DNA of 42,617 nt, from positions 1-42,617 of the forward strand of contig CAJTYD010000015.1 in assembly GCA_910583775.1 (NCBI GenBank), in the 5' to 3' direction. Below, one piece after another: positions 1-8,297 of the stretch; the first letter of the stretch is position 1; each line of letters begins with the position of its first letter. Under the pieces are notes generated by a model. That model was given only the letters and a program-made list of their open reading frames with translations. It did no database searches and was not told the DNA's origin. The position numbers and the translations under genes are program-made. Origin of the DNA: an uncultured Muribaculaceae bacterium (lineage in GTDB: Bacteria > Bacteroidota > Bacteroidia > Bacteroidales > Muribaculaceae).

Positions 1-633
1 GTTGAAAATGTTTTTGGAGTCGATCCCCGATTTAGCTACATCTTAGTCAAACAAATCGATAAATATTTAGTTATCTTAATTTTAAACCTCCCGCAGAGAT
101 GCAGAGGGCCCGCAAAGGGTTTTTACGCAAAGCGTTATCTATTGTAGGGAGATTCTCTTAAGATGCTTCAGATGAGGAGATTGCGTCTTCGACTTTTAGA
201 GCTCGCAGAGTCAGCCGCGAAAACGATGCCGAATAACATTACGGAATCCACCGCGCGTCAGCCCTCTGCGCACTCTAAAAGCCGAAGGCGCACCTCTAAA
301 TTGAGACAAACCATAAACAAAAGTCTTTGCGGGAACCCTCTGCGGGCCCTTTTGCCTCTTTGCGGGATGATTCCCTTTTTACAGTCTAGATAAAGTAGCA
401 ATCTCCAAATTGCAGGCAATCCTACCCTCAAAAACTCGCTAAAACATCCTCCGCGAGTCCTCTGCGGCTCTGCGGGGTTATTCCCCATCCGATGGCAACT
501 ACCAATCCGAATTTACCTGTTCTCTTACATTTAAGGAAGGGATGTCAATCTGGCTACTTACTCTGCGGGAGATTTAAATTATTATAAACTCGCGAAACTT
601 GAGTAAACAATAATTACCGAAAGAAATCTTTTT
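1..633. repeat. Gene-free region with degenerate CGCAGAG-type repeats
   Basis: No credible gene lies here. The stretch holds short repeats built from CCGCAGAG and its complement CTCTGCGG. Units in the CGCAGAG orientation lie at 90-119. Units in the opposite orientation lie at 325-348, 351-366 and 448-478. The 101-118 segment (cagagggcccgcaaagg) is largely complementary to 325-348, so the region could fold into a long imperfect hairpin. Similar CTCTGCG-rich intergenic repeats occur in many Bacteroidetes genomes. Two 76-codon open frames cross this area on opposite strands, but both are made of repeat sequence with arginine/leucine-rich translations and are not accepted as genes. Confidence 0.55.
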
Positions 634-1170
634 TTAGCCGAAGAGGCGGTGGAGGAGGAGGAAGCGGGAGAGGGTGTCGGCGCCGTGGCGCTCCATGGAG
701 CGGAGAACGCGGTCGAGGCTTTTCTCTTCGCGGATGTCGCCGGATTTGGAGAAGAATTTGTCGGCGTAGCAGATCAGTTTCTCTTCGAGCGAGAGGGGAA
801 GCATGTCGCGACGGGGGAGGGGTAGATTCTGACGCTCGATATCTTCTGTCGATAGCCCGCTGCCGGTGTGACGCTCGCAGACAAGGGCATGACGCGGCAA
901 GCCTTCGGCGTCCAGTATCTTGCGGCCTTCCACGCCGTGGCAGATGTAGGGGAGGTCTCCGGTGCAGTAGATGTCGGGGGCGTCGCAGCGGAAAATGCCG
1001 ATGTCATGAAGCATCGCCGCCTCGGCGACGAAGTCTCTGTCGACTTCGAGGCCGCGGCGGCAAATGCACTCAAGAGCCTTGTCTCTCACTTTGGAGCTGT
1101 GAACGATCAGCGTTTCATAAAGTCTCGAGCCCGGGCTGTAGTATTTTTCTATGATCTTTATCGGATCCAT
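634..1170 (-). CDS. HD-domain (HDIG-type) phosphohydrolase-like protein
   Basis: This is a 178-residue soluble protein of the HD superfamily, metal-dependent phosphohydrolases acting on nucleotides or other phosphoesters. The metal-site pattern is visible: His25 in VHSSKVRDKA, the His56-Asp57 doublet in AMLHDIGIF (numbered from the TTG one codon upstream), later histidines in YICHGVEG and ERHTGSG, and a distal Asp in CYADKFF. There is no signal peptide or membrane segment. The ATG at 1170 is preferred over the TTG at 1173. It starts 6 bp after the ilvE stop, so the two genes are almost certainly co-transcribed. The substrate cannot be deduced. Small stand-alone HDIG proteins of this size are common in Bacteroidales and mostly uncharacterised. 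Confidence 0.8.
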   Translation of the reverse strand: MDPIKIIEKYYSPGSRLYETLIVHSSKVRDKALECICRRGLEVDRDFVAEAAMLHDIGIFRCDAPDIYCTGDLPYICHGVEGRKILDAEGLPRHALVCERHTGSGLSTEDIERQNLPLPRRDMLPLSLEEKLICYADKFFSKSGDIREEKSLDRVLRSMERHGADTLSRFLLLHRLFG

Positions 1171-1176
1171 CAATCA

Positions 1177-2202
1177 TTATTCGATAACCTCACACCAGCC
1201 GTGAGTGTCCTCCTCCTCGCCGAGCTGGATGGCGCGGAGCTTGTTGTAGAGCTGTGTGGATTTCGGTCCCGGCTCGCCGTCGGGGCAGTAGACGAACTTG
1301 CGGCCGTTGTCGAGGTCGTCGATCTCGCCGATGGGTGAGATCACGGCGGCCGTTCCGCAGTTTCCAGTCTCTTCGAAGGTCTCGAGCTCCTCGTAGGGAA
1401 CATGACGGCGCTCAACGGTGAAGCCGAGGTCTTCGGCGAGTGTGCGCAGACTCATGTTGGTGATCGACGGGAGGATCGACTCGCTGTCGGGAGTGATGTA
1501 GCTGTTGCCGCGGATGCCGAAGAAGTTGGCGGCTCCGCACTCGTCGAGATATTTCTTCTCTTTCGGGTCGAGATAGAGCATCACGGCATACCCGAGGTCA
1601 TGGGCTTTCTCACCGGCCACAAGCGACGCGGCATAGTTGCCGCCGACCTTGAAGGCGCCTGTGCCTTTGGGAGCCACGCGGTCATACTCGCGCGAGAGGC
1701 AAACCTTGCAGGGCTTGAAGCCTGTTTTGAAGTATGGCCCTACAGGGGTTACAAGCATGATGACGGTATATTCCGACGCCGGTTTCACGCCCACTCGGGC
1801 TGAGACGCCGATCTCGACGGGACGGATATAGAGGGATGCGCCCGATCCGTAGGGAGGAACGAAACGCTCGTTGAGCTTGACAACCTTGCGGACCATCTCG
1901 CAGAATATCTCTTCGGGAAGCGGCTCCATCTTGATGCCCTCGGCGCTGCGGATAAGACGCCTGGCGTTCTCGTCCATGCGGAAGACGCGGATCTTGCCGT
2001 CTTTGCCGCGGAATGCCTTGAGGCCTTCGAAAGCCTCCTGACCGTAGTGAAGGCATGAAGCGGCGATGTGGATGGGAATGTATTCTGAATCGCTGACTTC
2101 GATTTCGCCCCATTTGCCGTCTTTGTAGGTGCAGCGCACGTTATAGTCGGTCTTGATGTAACCGAAGGGAAGTTCTCCCCATTTGATGTCCGGTGTTTCC
2201 AT
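1177..2202 (-). CDS. ilvE: Branched-chain amino acid aminotransferase
   Basis: PLP-dependent fold-type IV aminotransferase (341 residues, normal for the type II BCAT group). It interconverts leucine, isoleucine and valine with their 2-oxo acids using glutamate/2-oxoglutarate in the cytoplasm. The PLP lysine is Lys185 in GTGAFKVGGNYAASL. The class-IV signature follows in YLDECGAANFFGI, with Glu221 as the conserved cofactor-binding acid. The N-terminal LHYGQEAFEGLKAF segment is also typical. It is the first gene of a two-gene unit with the HD protein downstream. A promoter-like pair lies about 80 bp upstream. Nothing in the sequence suggests loss of function. Confidence 0.95.
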   Translation of the reverse strand: METPDIKWGELPFGYIKTDYNVRCTYKDGKWGEIEVSDSEYIPIHIAASCLHYGQEAFEGLKAFRGKDGKIRVFRMDENARRLIRSAEGIKMEPLPEEIFCEMVRKVVKLNERFVPPYGSGASLYIRPVEIGVSARVGVKPASEYTVIMLVTPVGPYFKTGFKPCKVCLSREYDRVAPKGTGAFKVGGNYAASLVAGEKAHDLGYAVMLYLDPKEKKYLDECGAANFFGIRGNSYITPDSESILPSITNMSLRTLAEDLGFTVERRHVPYEELETFEETGNCGTAAVISPIGEIDDLDNGRKFVYCPDGEPGPKSTQLYNKLRAIQLGEEEDTHGWCEVIE

Positions 2203-2278
2203 TGCTATGTATTTTTTGGTAAAGCGAGCGGCAGACGCCTTTTGTATGCGTTGAAGCTCTGATTATGGATTTATTCCG

Positions 2279-2311
2279 TAAAGTTACAAAACATTTTTTG
2301 ATTCCGGCAAT
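2279..2311 (-). promoter_or_regulatory. Candidate Bacteroidetes promoter for ilvE
   Basis: On the minus strand ATTG (2311-2308) is separated by 21 bp from TAACTTTA (2286-2279). This matches the Bacteroidetes -33/-7 pattern TTTG-N19-21-TAnnTTTG except for the last base of each box. It would give a leader of about 70 nt for ilvE. Confidence 0.4.
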
Positions 2312-2319
2312 GAAAAGAG

Positions 2320-2336
2320 CGTAAAATCTCTTTACG
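2320..2336 (-). terminator. Weak hairpin downstream of the 836-residue gene
   Basis: CGTAAA (2320-2325) and TTTACG (2331-2336) form a 6 bp stem with a 5-base loop. It is followed on the minus strand by the T-rich run CTCTTTTC. It sits 27 bp past the stop of the 836-residue gene and could end its transcript. The stem is short and AT-rich, so the call is tentative. Confidence 0.3.
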
Positions 2337-2362
2337 TGCCGACACGGCTGATCCGCGATCTG

Positions 2363-4873
2363 TCAGAATCTGATTTCAGTTCCTTTACGGATTTTGAATT
2401 TTTCTGTTTTCACACCATCCGGCCCCGGTTTTCTGACCTCGACTTTTATCGTTTTGTCGCCTATGTTGGATATCGTGCCGTGTCCCGGATTCGATCTGTC
2501 GGCCTCGACCGTTATGTTGTTGCCCTTGACAAAGGCGTCTATTATCCATGCCTTTGATTCTCCCTGGGCGACGGTGAGCGGAGTGGCTATCCTTCCGCTT
2601 GACACGCGTGTCGGAGCCGGTAGCACCGGGATCCACTTCTCTTCTGCGGAGAGGTTGCGCAGCATGCCGTTCTCCTTGCCGAAGAAGTTGGAGACAAGCA
2701 GATAATACTGCCCGTCGGGATCGCGGGTGAAGACACCGCCCCAGCCTTCGGTAAGCAGCCCCGAGAGGTCGCGGGTGGCTTCGGCTATTGTCGCGGTGGT
2801 GTCGGCGTCGACCGATGTCAGATACACGGTGGAACGCGGGCCGATCATCTCTCCGGCCGGAATATCGGAGGGAGTGTCGCTGAAATGGGTATAGAGCAGG
2901 GAGGTGAGGATGGAATTGTTGTTTCTGACATCTCCGAAAGCCATGCTCTCTCTGCCCGGAGTCACAAACCCCAGCTCGTTGTCGATGTTGAGCCAGCCGG
3001 AACTGATCCTGCACAGCGAGTCGCCGGAGGTGACGATGCCCTGAGGGCGGTCGGATGAATAGAGCGTCCTGTGCGTTTTGGTGAATGGATCGGTGGAGAC
3101 GGCCATCAGCCCTCCTTTCTCTTTATCGACGCGGACATCTGCGAGGGCCTTGGCCTGGTCGAGATATATCACGGCGTTGCCCGGGGTGGCGAATATGGTG
3201 AAGCGGAGGTCGAGCGTGCTGTCGTTTGTAAGCAGGGAGCCGTTCATCAGGAATCCCTCTTTACCATAGTCATATTTGCCGCTGACCGTCGGCACGGCGT
3301 TGGTCCGTTTTCCCTTCACTTCTCGCCAGCCGATGAAATTTCCTGTGTTGTTGGCGCGGAAAGGCACGATCATCTTGTTGTTGTCGGGATTGTTGGAGGT
3401 CAGGTAGCCGGTGTAGCTTTTGAGCCCCGGGCTCCAGGAGAAGCATACGAACCGCGACGGCGAGGAGGCGCGGATGATGTTCTGGTCGGGGAAAATATAG
3501 GTGTCGCCGTATTTGCTGCGGAAATCCTCCCATTTTGCCGGCGAGACCAAGGATGTCGGATACAGTTCATGCATCAGCCAGGTCATCATCAGGCGGTGGG
3601 CCTCGACGCCCATGCGGCGCGCGCCGACGTCGGGACGGAGCAGGAAGGTACCGTCGCCGGTGGTTTTCTGTCGGGCCTCGATGTTCTTGTATGCCATGTT
3701 CTCGAGGAAGAGTGCCTCAGGGTCTTTCTCAAGGCATGCCATGGTGGAATAGGAGGTGATCTGGTCGAAAAGGAAGAGACTCCAGTCGTTGCCGTTCGGC
3801 ATGGCAAGCTCGCCGTCGGCGAGAGCGAGGCGGTTAAGCACATTCTCCATCACCTCGCGGTTGTTGTGGCGCAGCGAATTGGTTTTCCATATCTCCTTGC
3901 CGTGGATGCCTCTCTGGAAGAGCTTGAGCGCCAGAGCTGCCTCTCCGAGCTCCTGCATCACCACGTTCTGATAGCTGGTGTGGAAAAGGTTGTGGTTCTG
4001 CAGCGTCCAGTCGGGGAAGAGGTTGGCTCCTTTGTAAAGCTGCGCGACAGTGACGGAGTCATATTCCGGGTCGATGACGGTGACGTCGGAGGCGTCCGAC
4101 GGATGCGAATAACTGTTGACAGCGAACTCGCGCAGCCGTGCGAACCATCGCCCCGCTTTGGGATGGTCGGGGAAAAGGCCTAAGACCGATGCGAGCACGT
4201 CGGCTTCCCAGCCGTTTTCCTCAGCCTTTGTGTCGCCGTTATAGCCGGTCGGCACATCGCGTTCGAGCTCGTAGTCGCATTCGGCCTCGAGCAGCCTCTG
4301 CAGAGCGTTTTTCTGCTTCTCCGAAAGTCGGTCCCACTGGAAGAACGCCGAATAGGCGTCAGACATGGCCCAGAGCGATGATTCCCATTGCCGGTTGTTG
4401 ACAGAGACTGAACCCCAGTAGGAATTGTTCTTGCAGGGATATGTGCGGTTTGCCTTGTGGGTGGCGAGCGAATAATTCAGCGAACGTTCCGCCATCTCCT
4501 GAAGCCGGTCGCGTGAGAGCCTCGGGGCGGTGAGCAGCGAGTCGGGCGCGTATTTGGCAAGGAAGGCGCATATCATCGAGAAATCGGCGTTGTGCCTCAC
4601 TCCCTGTTCGTTGTTGCCCATTGTGTTCTCCCCCCTGAAGACGCCGAGCGGAAGACCGTCGCTGCTTTTTTCGTCGAGCGCTATCCATTGCTTCTCAAGA
4701 TATGGAGTGAAATCGGCGAGCATGCGCATGATGCCCGCTTTCATCTCCCTCTCTCCGATAAAATCATGGGTGAGGACTCCTTCGGTGGGAGATTCGCCAG
4801 TCTGGGCCATTACGTTGGAGAAAGAGGATATGAGTATTGATAAAAGGGTTATGAGGAAGATTTTCGCTTTCAT
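2363..4873 (-). CDS. Large secreted protein, probable heparinase/lyase-like toroid fold
   Basis: An 836-residue protein with a clear Sec signal peptide (residues 1-24, ending SNVMAQ). I do not recognise a named family with certainty. The first ~450 residues are helical and rich in conserved-looking Trp, Asn, Arg and Glu, for example NNRQWESSLWAMSDAYSA, TKAEENGWEADVLAS, HNNREVMENVLNRLA and PNGNDWSLFLFDQ. The C-terminal ~350 residues look like beta-sandwich. This layout is that of alpha/alpha-toroid polysaccharide lyases and heparinase II/III-type proteins, so a periplasmic or surface glycan-degrading role is a reasonable inference. The reaction and substrate are not known. It stands alone, with no SusC/SusD partners nearby, between ilvE and rpsA. 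Confidence 0.6.
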   Translation of the reverse strand: MKAKIFLITLLSILISSFSNVMAQTGESPTEGVLTHDFIGEREMKAGIMRMLADFTPYLEKQWIALDEKSSDGLPLGVFRGENTMGNNEQGVRHNADFSMICAFLAKYAPDSLLTAPRLSRDRLQEMAERSLNYSLATHKANRTYPCKNNSYWGSVSVNNRQWESSLWAMSDAYSAFFQWDRLSEKQKNALQRLLEAECDYELERDVPTGYNGDTKAEENGWEADVLASVLGLFPDHPKAGRWFARLREFAVNSYSHPSDASDVTVIDPEYDSVTVAQLYKGANLFPDWTLQNHNLFHTSYQNVVMQELGEAALALKLFQRGIHGKEIWKTNSLRHNNREVMENVLNRLALADGELAMPNGNDWSLFLFDQITSYSTMACLEKDPEALFLENMAYKNIEARQKTTGDGTFLLRPDVGARRMGVEAHRLMMTWLMHELYPTSLVSPAKWEDFRSKYGDTYIFPDQNIIRASSPSRFVCFSWSPGLKSYTGYLTSNNPDNNKMIVPFRANNTGNFIGWREVKGKRTNAVPTVSGKYDYGKEGFLMNGSLLTNDSTLDLRFTIFATPGNAVIYLDQAKALADVRVDKEKGGLMAVSTDPFTKTHRTLYSSDRPQGIVTSGDSLCRISSGWLNIDNELGFVTPGRESMAFGDVRNNNSILTSLLYTHFSDTPSDIPAGEMIGPRSTVYLTSVDADTTATIAEATRDLSGLLTEGWGGVFTRDPDGQYYLLVSNFFGKENGMLRNLSAEEKWIPVLPAPTRVSSGRIATPLTVAQGESKAWIIDAFVKGNNITVEADRSNPGHGTISNIGDKTIKVEVRKPGPDGVKTEKFKIRKGTEIRF

Positions 4874-4960
4874 GAGATTCTGACGAGGTTAGCCGGTTAT
4901 GATTCGAGATGCAACGGATAAGAGTTTTTAAAGGTAGGAAAGAGTGTGTTAAAAGTAAGA

Positions 4961-4996
4961 AAGGGTGTGTCGATGAATTTCATGCGACACACCCTT
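4961..4996 (-). terminator. rpsA terminator
   Basis: AAGGGTGTGTCG (4961-4972) and CGACACACCCTT (4985-4996) form a perfect 12 bp stem with a 12-base loop. On the minus strand it is followed by the T-rich run TTCTTACTTTT. It begins 25 bp after the rpsA stop, as expected for an intrinsic terminator. Confidence 0.85.
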
Positions 4997-5020
4997 CGGT
5001 ATTATTCAGAGAAGGGGCAA

Positions 5021-6814
5021 TCAGCCTTTCTTCTCCTGCTTCTGCATCTGCTCTTTGAGAGCCTGGAGAGCTCCGAGGTCACCGAGAGTTGTCTTCTCGA
5101 TAGCGGGAGCGGCTGCTGTCTCGGCTGCGGGTTTGCTGGCAGCTTTCTTGGGAGCGGCTTTCTCGCGGCGCTCAGCCTTGTTTGCATCTTCAGCGATGCG
5201 GCTGTGGCTGAGGATGATGCGCTTGCTGTCTTTGTTGAATTCAATAACCTTGAAGTTGAGCTTCTCGTCGAGCTTGGCCTGTGTGCCGTCCTCTTTTACG
5301 AGGTGCTTGGGAGTAGCGAAGCCCTCTACGCCGTAAGGCAGAGAGATGACAGCGCCCTTGTCCATAACCTCAGTGATCGTACCCTCGTGGATCGAGCCGA
5401 CTGTGAAGATGGTCTCGAATACATCCCAGGGGTTTTCCTCAAGCTGCTTGTGGCCGAGGCTGAGGCGACGGTTGCCCTTGTCGATCTCGAGAACCTGAAC
5501 CTCGATGTCGTTGCCAACCTGAGTGAACTCGGAGGGGTGTTTGATTTTCTTTGTCCAGGAAAGGTCGGAGATGTGGATAAGACCGTCTACGCCCTCTTCG
5601 ATCTCGACGAATACGCCGAAGTTGGTGAAGTTGCGCACTTTTGCAGTGTGACGGCTGCCGATGGCATATTTCTCCTCGATGTCCTCCCAGGGATCTTTCT
5701 TAAGCTGCTTGAGACCGAGGCTCATCTTGCGCTCCTCGCGGTCGAGAGTGAGGACAACAGCCTCTACTTCGTCGCCGGCTTTCAGGAAGTCGTTGGCGCT
5801 GCGGAGGTGCTGGCTCCAGCTCATCTCGCTTACGTGGATAAGACCCTCTACGCCGGGCTGTACCTCTACGAACGCACCGTAGTCTGCCATAACGACAACT
5901 TTGCCGTGAACATGGTCGCCGACCTTGAGGTTGGGATCAAGATTATCCCAGGGATGGGGCATGAGCTGCTTGAGACCGAGGGCGATACGCTTCTTCTCGT
6001 CGTCGAAGTCGATGATAACGACCTTGATGTCCTGGTCGAGCTCGACAACCTCGCGGGGATCGGAAACACGGCCCCAGCTGAGGTCGGTGATGTGAACGAG
6101 ACCGTCAACACCGCCGAGGTCGACGAATACTCCATAAGGAGTGATGTTCTTGACTTTGCCTTCGAGCACCTGGCCCTTCTCGAGCTTGGAGATGATCTCC
6201 TTCTTCTGCTGCTCGAGCTCTGCCTCGATGAGAGCTTTGTGGCTGACAACAACATTCTTATATTCCTGGTTGATCTTGACAACCTTGAATTCCATGGTCT
6301 TGTCAACAAATACGTCGTAGTCGCGGATCGGACGTACGTCGATCTGGCTGCCGGGGAGGAACGCCTCGATGCCGAAGACATCGACGATCATACCGCCCTT
6401 GGTGCGGCTCTTGACATAACCCTTGATGATTTCGTCGTTCTGAAGAGCTTCATTGACGCGATCCCAGCTGCGGGTCTGGCAGGCTTTCTTGTGGGAAAGA
6501 CGGAGCTGGCCGTTCTTGTCCTCGAGCGATTCGATGAATACCTCCACCTCGTCGCCGACTTTCAGGTCGGGATTGTAACGGAACTCGCTTACGGGGATGA
6601 TTGCGTCTGATTTCATGCCGATATCCACGCGAACCTCACGTTTGCTGATCGATTTAACGGTACCGGTCACGATTTCGTTTTCTTTGGCTGTCTTAAGAGA
6701 CTCGTCATAAGTGTTTGTCAGCTCCTGACGGCTCTTCGAACCAGCCGTTTCGCCATTTTCATAGGCATCCCAATCGAAATTCTCGATCGGGCTCTGAATT
6801 TTAGTTTCAGTCAT
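5021..6814 (-). CDS. rpsA: 30S ribosomal protein S1
   Basis: A 597-residue protein made of six S1 (OB-fold) RNA-binding repeats, at roughly residues 45-115, 130-200, 214-285, 299-370, 385-457 and 472-540. Typical repeat segments are VKNITPYGVFVDLGGVDGLV, VEIEEGVDGLIHISDLSW and VEVQPGVEGLIHVSEMSW. It binds mRNA on the 30S subunit and helps start translation. This matters in Bacteroidetes because most messages lack a Shine-Dalgarno site. The last ~55 residues are Lys/Ala/Pro-rich and probably disordered. The gene is single, with its own promoter, a structured 5' leader and a strong terminator. A 554-codon antisense open frame over it is a coding shadow. Confidence 0.97.
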   Translation of the reverse strand: MTETKIQSPIENFDWDAYENGETAGSKSRQELTNTYDESLKTAKENEIVTGTVKSISKREVRVDIGMKSDAIIPVSEFRYNPDLKVGDEVEVFIESLEDKNGQLRLSHKKACQTRSWDRVNEALQNDEIIKGYVKSRTKGGMIVDVFGIEAFLPGSQIDVRPIRDYDVFVDKTMEFKVVKINQEYKNVVVSHKALIEAELEQQKKEIISKLEKGQVLEGKVKNITPYGVFVDLGGVDGLVHITDLSWGRVSDPREVVELDQDIKVVIIDFDDEKKRIALGLKQLMPHPWDNLDPNLKVGDHVHGKVVVMADYGAFVEVQPGVEGLIHVSEMSWSQHLRSANDFLKAGDEVEAVVLTLDREERKMSLGLKQLKKDPWEDIEEKYAIGSRHTAKVRNFTNFGVFVEIEEGVDGLIHISDLSWTKKIKHPSEFTQVGNDIEVQVLEIDKGNRRLSLGHKQLEENPWDVFETIFTVGSIHEGTITEVMDKGAVISLPYGVEGFATPKHLVKEDGTQAKLDEKLNFKVIEFNKDSKRIILSHSRIAEDANKAERREKAAPKKAASKPAAETAAAPAIEKTTLGDLGALQALKEQMQKQEKKG

Positions 6815-6870
6815 TAAAAAAGTTAATAAATAAAGTTAATAATTCTCTCCTTGCGCAATCGTCGCGCAAG
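6815..6870 (-). promoter_or_regulatory. Structured AU-rich rpsA leader
   Basis: The predicted rpsA transcript would begin at about 6870 with a hairpin: CTTGCGC (6870-6864 on the minus strand), a 7-base loop, then GCGCAAG (6856-6850). After a purine run AGGAGAG comes an AU-only stretch that contains ATTAACTTT twice (6840-6832 and 6827-6819), just before the ATG. S1 binds AU-rich single strands, and S1 autoregulation through its own leader is known in Escherichia coli. A similar feedback site here is inference. Confidence 0.45.
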
Positions 6871-6876
6871 CGGGTG

Positions 6877-6908
6877 CAAATATAATGCTTTTTTTCTTAT
6901 TCTGCAAC
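6877..6908 (-). promoter_or_regulatory. Bacteroidetes promoter for rpsA
   Basis: GTTG (6908-6905), a 20 bp spacer and TATATTTG (6884-6877) on the minus strand match the Bacteroidetes primary sigma pattern TTTG-N19-21-TAnnTTTG very well. The start point would be near 6870, giving a leader of about 56 nt. Confidence 0.7.
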
Positions 6909-6953
6909 TTTCAGCGATTTAACCCGCTTTTACGGTGTTTTTTTCGACGATTA

Positions 6954-7619
6954 CTATCGATCGGGACGGAAGGTGCGGCCGTCGCAGAGGCATTTGCGGG
7001 CGGAGGAGAGACGGGTTAGGGCTTCGTCGTCGAGACGGTAGAACTTGAGGGTGCGGGAGCGGGGATAGCGGTTGAAGTAGGAGTCGGTGCTGTAATACCA
7101 TTGCCAGGTGTTGATCTCGCGGCCTGCCATGCGGCTGAGCTGACGGTGAAATTCGAAGATGCGCGTCGTGGCGCATAGGGTGATCGCGCGGTCGCCGTTC
7201 ATGAAGGTGCTCACACAGATGTAGTGGCGCTTCACCGAGGTCTCGCGTTCGTGGGCGCCGCGATGGGAAATCGTTATCGCGCGGTTATGACGGCGGTTGA
7301 TGGTGTTCATCATAGTGCGGAATATGCGGCCATGCGAAGAGGTGTCCTCAAGCCCGTTCCAGCAGATATAGAGATGGATCATCTCGTGGATAATCGTGTC
7401 TTCGATTTCATTTTCGGGAAGGTCGAAGCAGGCGCTGATCCAGATCGAGAAGTCTGACAGCCGTTTTGTGCCTCCGGTTCTGAAAACTTTGTAGCGGAGC
7501 GTGCCGAGAGTGCGGGTGGAGCGGCTTATGCGCAACGGGACTTCCGGAAGCGTCCCTTCGAAGATCTCTCGGTTAAAGCGTGAATATTTTTCTTTTACAA
7601 ACGCCAATGTGGCATGCAT
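6954..7619 (-). CDS. SprT-like zinc metalloprotein
   Basis: A 221-residue cytoplasmic protein with the SprT-like metalloprotease layout. The zinc motif HEMIH is at residues 78-82 (Glu79 catalytic). The third ligand is probably His96 in SSHGRIFRTMM, matching the HGxxF block of the family. SprT/Spartan-type enzymes cut DNA-bound or other proteins, but the bacterial members are poorly characterised. The N-terminus (FVKEKYSRFNREIFEGTLP) is also typical of the family. The C-terminal half, from about 115, is less conserved-looking and contains many Arg residues. It lies between rpsA and a divergent small lipoprotein gene. The start at 7619 is the only well-placed ATG. Confidence 0.8.
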   Translation of the reverse strand: MHATLAFVKEKYSRFNREIFEGTLPEVPLRISRSTRTLGTLRYKVFRTGGTKRLSDFSIWISACFDLPENEIEDTIIHEMIHLYICWNGLEDTSSHGRIFRTMMNTINRRHNRAITISHRGAHERETSVKRHYICVSTFMNGDRAITLCATTRIFEFHRQLSRMAGREINTWQWYYSTDSYFNRYPRSRTLKFYRLDDEALTRLSSARKCLCDGRTFRPDR

Positions 7620-7714
7620 ATATACGATTCCTGTTTTTTTACGTTATATAAATAGGACGTGTCATTTTCAGAAGATACTCCCTGTGTAATGTCCATATAA
7701 TAAAACTGAATAAT

Positions 7715-8143
7715 ATGAAGAAAATTTTATCCGCAGTGCTTTTTGCACTATTCGTCCTTCTCCCTTCATGCGGAGGGGCCGGGAGCGACGCCGATTCCGT
7801 TGCCAAGAAAATCGAGGAAAAGAAGACACTCGATCAGAAAGATTACACCGTTATGATTGATTACGCTGCCGATGCGTTTGATGCTGTGTCTAAAGCTCTT
7901 GAAGAAACAAAGGGCAACCCGGCAGAAATGAAGAAAAAGGCCGAAGAACTGGAGAAAAAATATACACATCTGGAGCTCTTTATGGACAATATGCCCGATG
8001 AGAAAGACCTCGACGACGCCAACAAGAAAAAGCTCGAGGACCTCACCATGCAGGTTATAAAGATGACGATGTCATCCCAGATGCCGGTGAGTGCTGATGT
8101 TCCGGATGCACCTCAGCCCGAGGCTCCGGCAGATTCGCTGTAA
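7715..8143 (+). CDS. Small helical lipoprotein, unknown function
   Basis: A 142-residue protein with a lipoprotein signal peptide: MKKILSAVLFALFVLLPSC with the lipidated Cys at residue 19. The mature part is charged and helical. It has a Lys/Glu-rich probable coiled coil at about 75-120 (AEMKKKAEELEKKY onward) and an acidic/proline-rich tail (DVPDAPQPEAPADSL). No enzyme motif is visible. It is a monocistronic gene with a strong terminator 67 bp after the stop, so it is likely a free-standing envelope protein. Its role cannot be stated from sequence. Confidence 0.75.
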   Translation: MKKILSAVLFALFVLLPSCGGAGSDADSVAKKIEEKKTLDQKDYTVMIDYAADAFDAVSKALEETKGNPAEMKKKAEELEKKYTHLELFMDNMPDEKDLDDANKKKLEDLTMQVIKMTMSSQMPVSADVPDAPQPEAPADSL

Positions 8144-8209
8144 GTAGGATTCCAGGGTATCGGATTTCTTAAAGAAACAGTTTCTAAAACATAACTAATC
8201 ATATAATGC

Positions 8210-8241
8210 AAAAGGGAATGAGCCTCCTCATTCCCTTTTTT
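8210..8241 (+). terminator. Terminator after the small lipoprotein gene
   Basis: AAAAGGGAATGAG (8210-8222) pairs perfectly with CTCATTCCCTTTT (8227-8239) around a CCTC loop and runs into further T residues. This is a textbook intrinsic terminator. Confidence 0.9.
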
Positions 8242-8297
8242 CATGCTTCCGCTTTAGAGTCTGTTTGAAAATCGCTAATTTTGCAGGAAGAAGGCAT

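Noticed and set aside
163..488. Two 76-codon open frames in opposite directions
   Set aside because: Both are formed by the CGCAGAG-type repeats, have no start context, and show Arg/Leu-rich repeat translations.
3071..4183. 370-codon open frame antisense to the 836-residue secreted protein
   Set aside because: No domain or signal peptide, and composition typical of a reverse-frame shadow; the minus-strand gene has a clear signal peptide and family-like motifs.
4946..6610. 554-codon open frame on the plus strand, antisense to rpsA
   Set aside because: It mirrors the six-repeat rpsA gene and its translation is low-complexity Leu/Val/Asp/Glu. rpsA is certain from its S1 domains, so this is a coding shadow.
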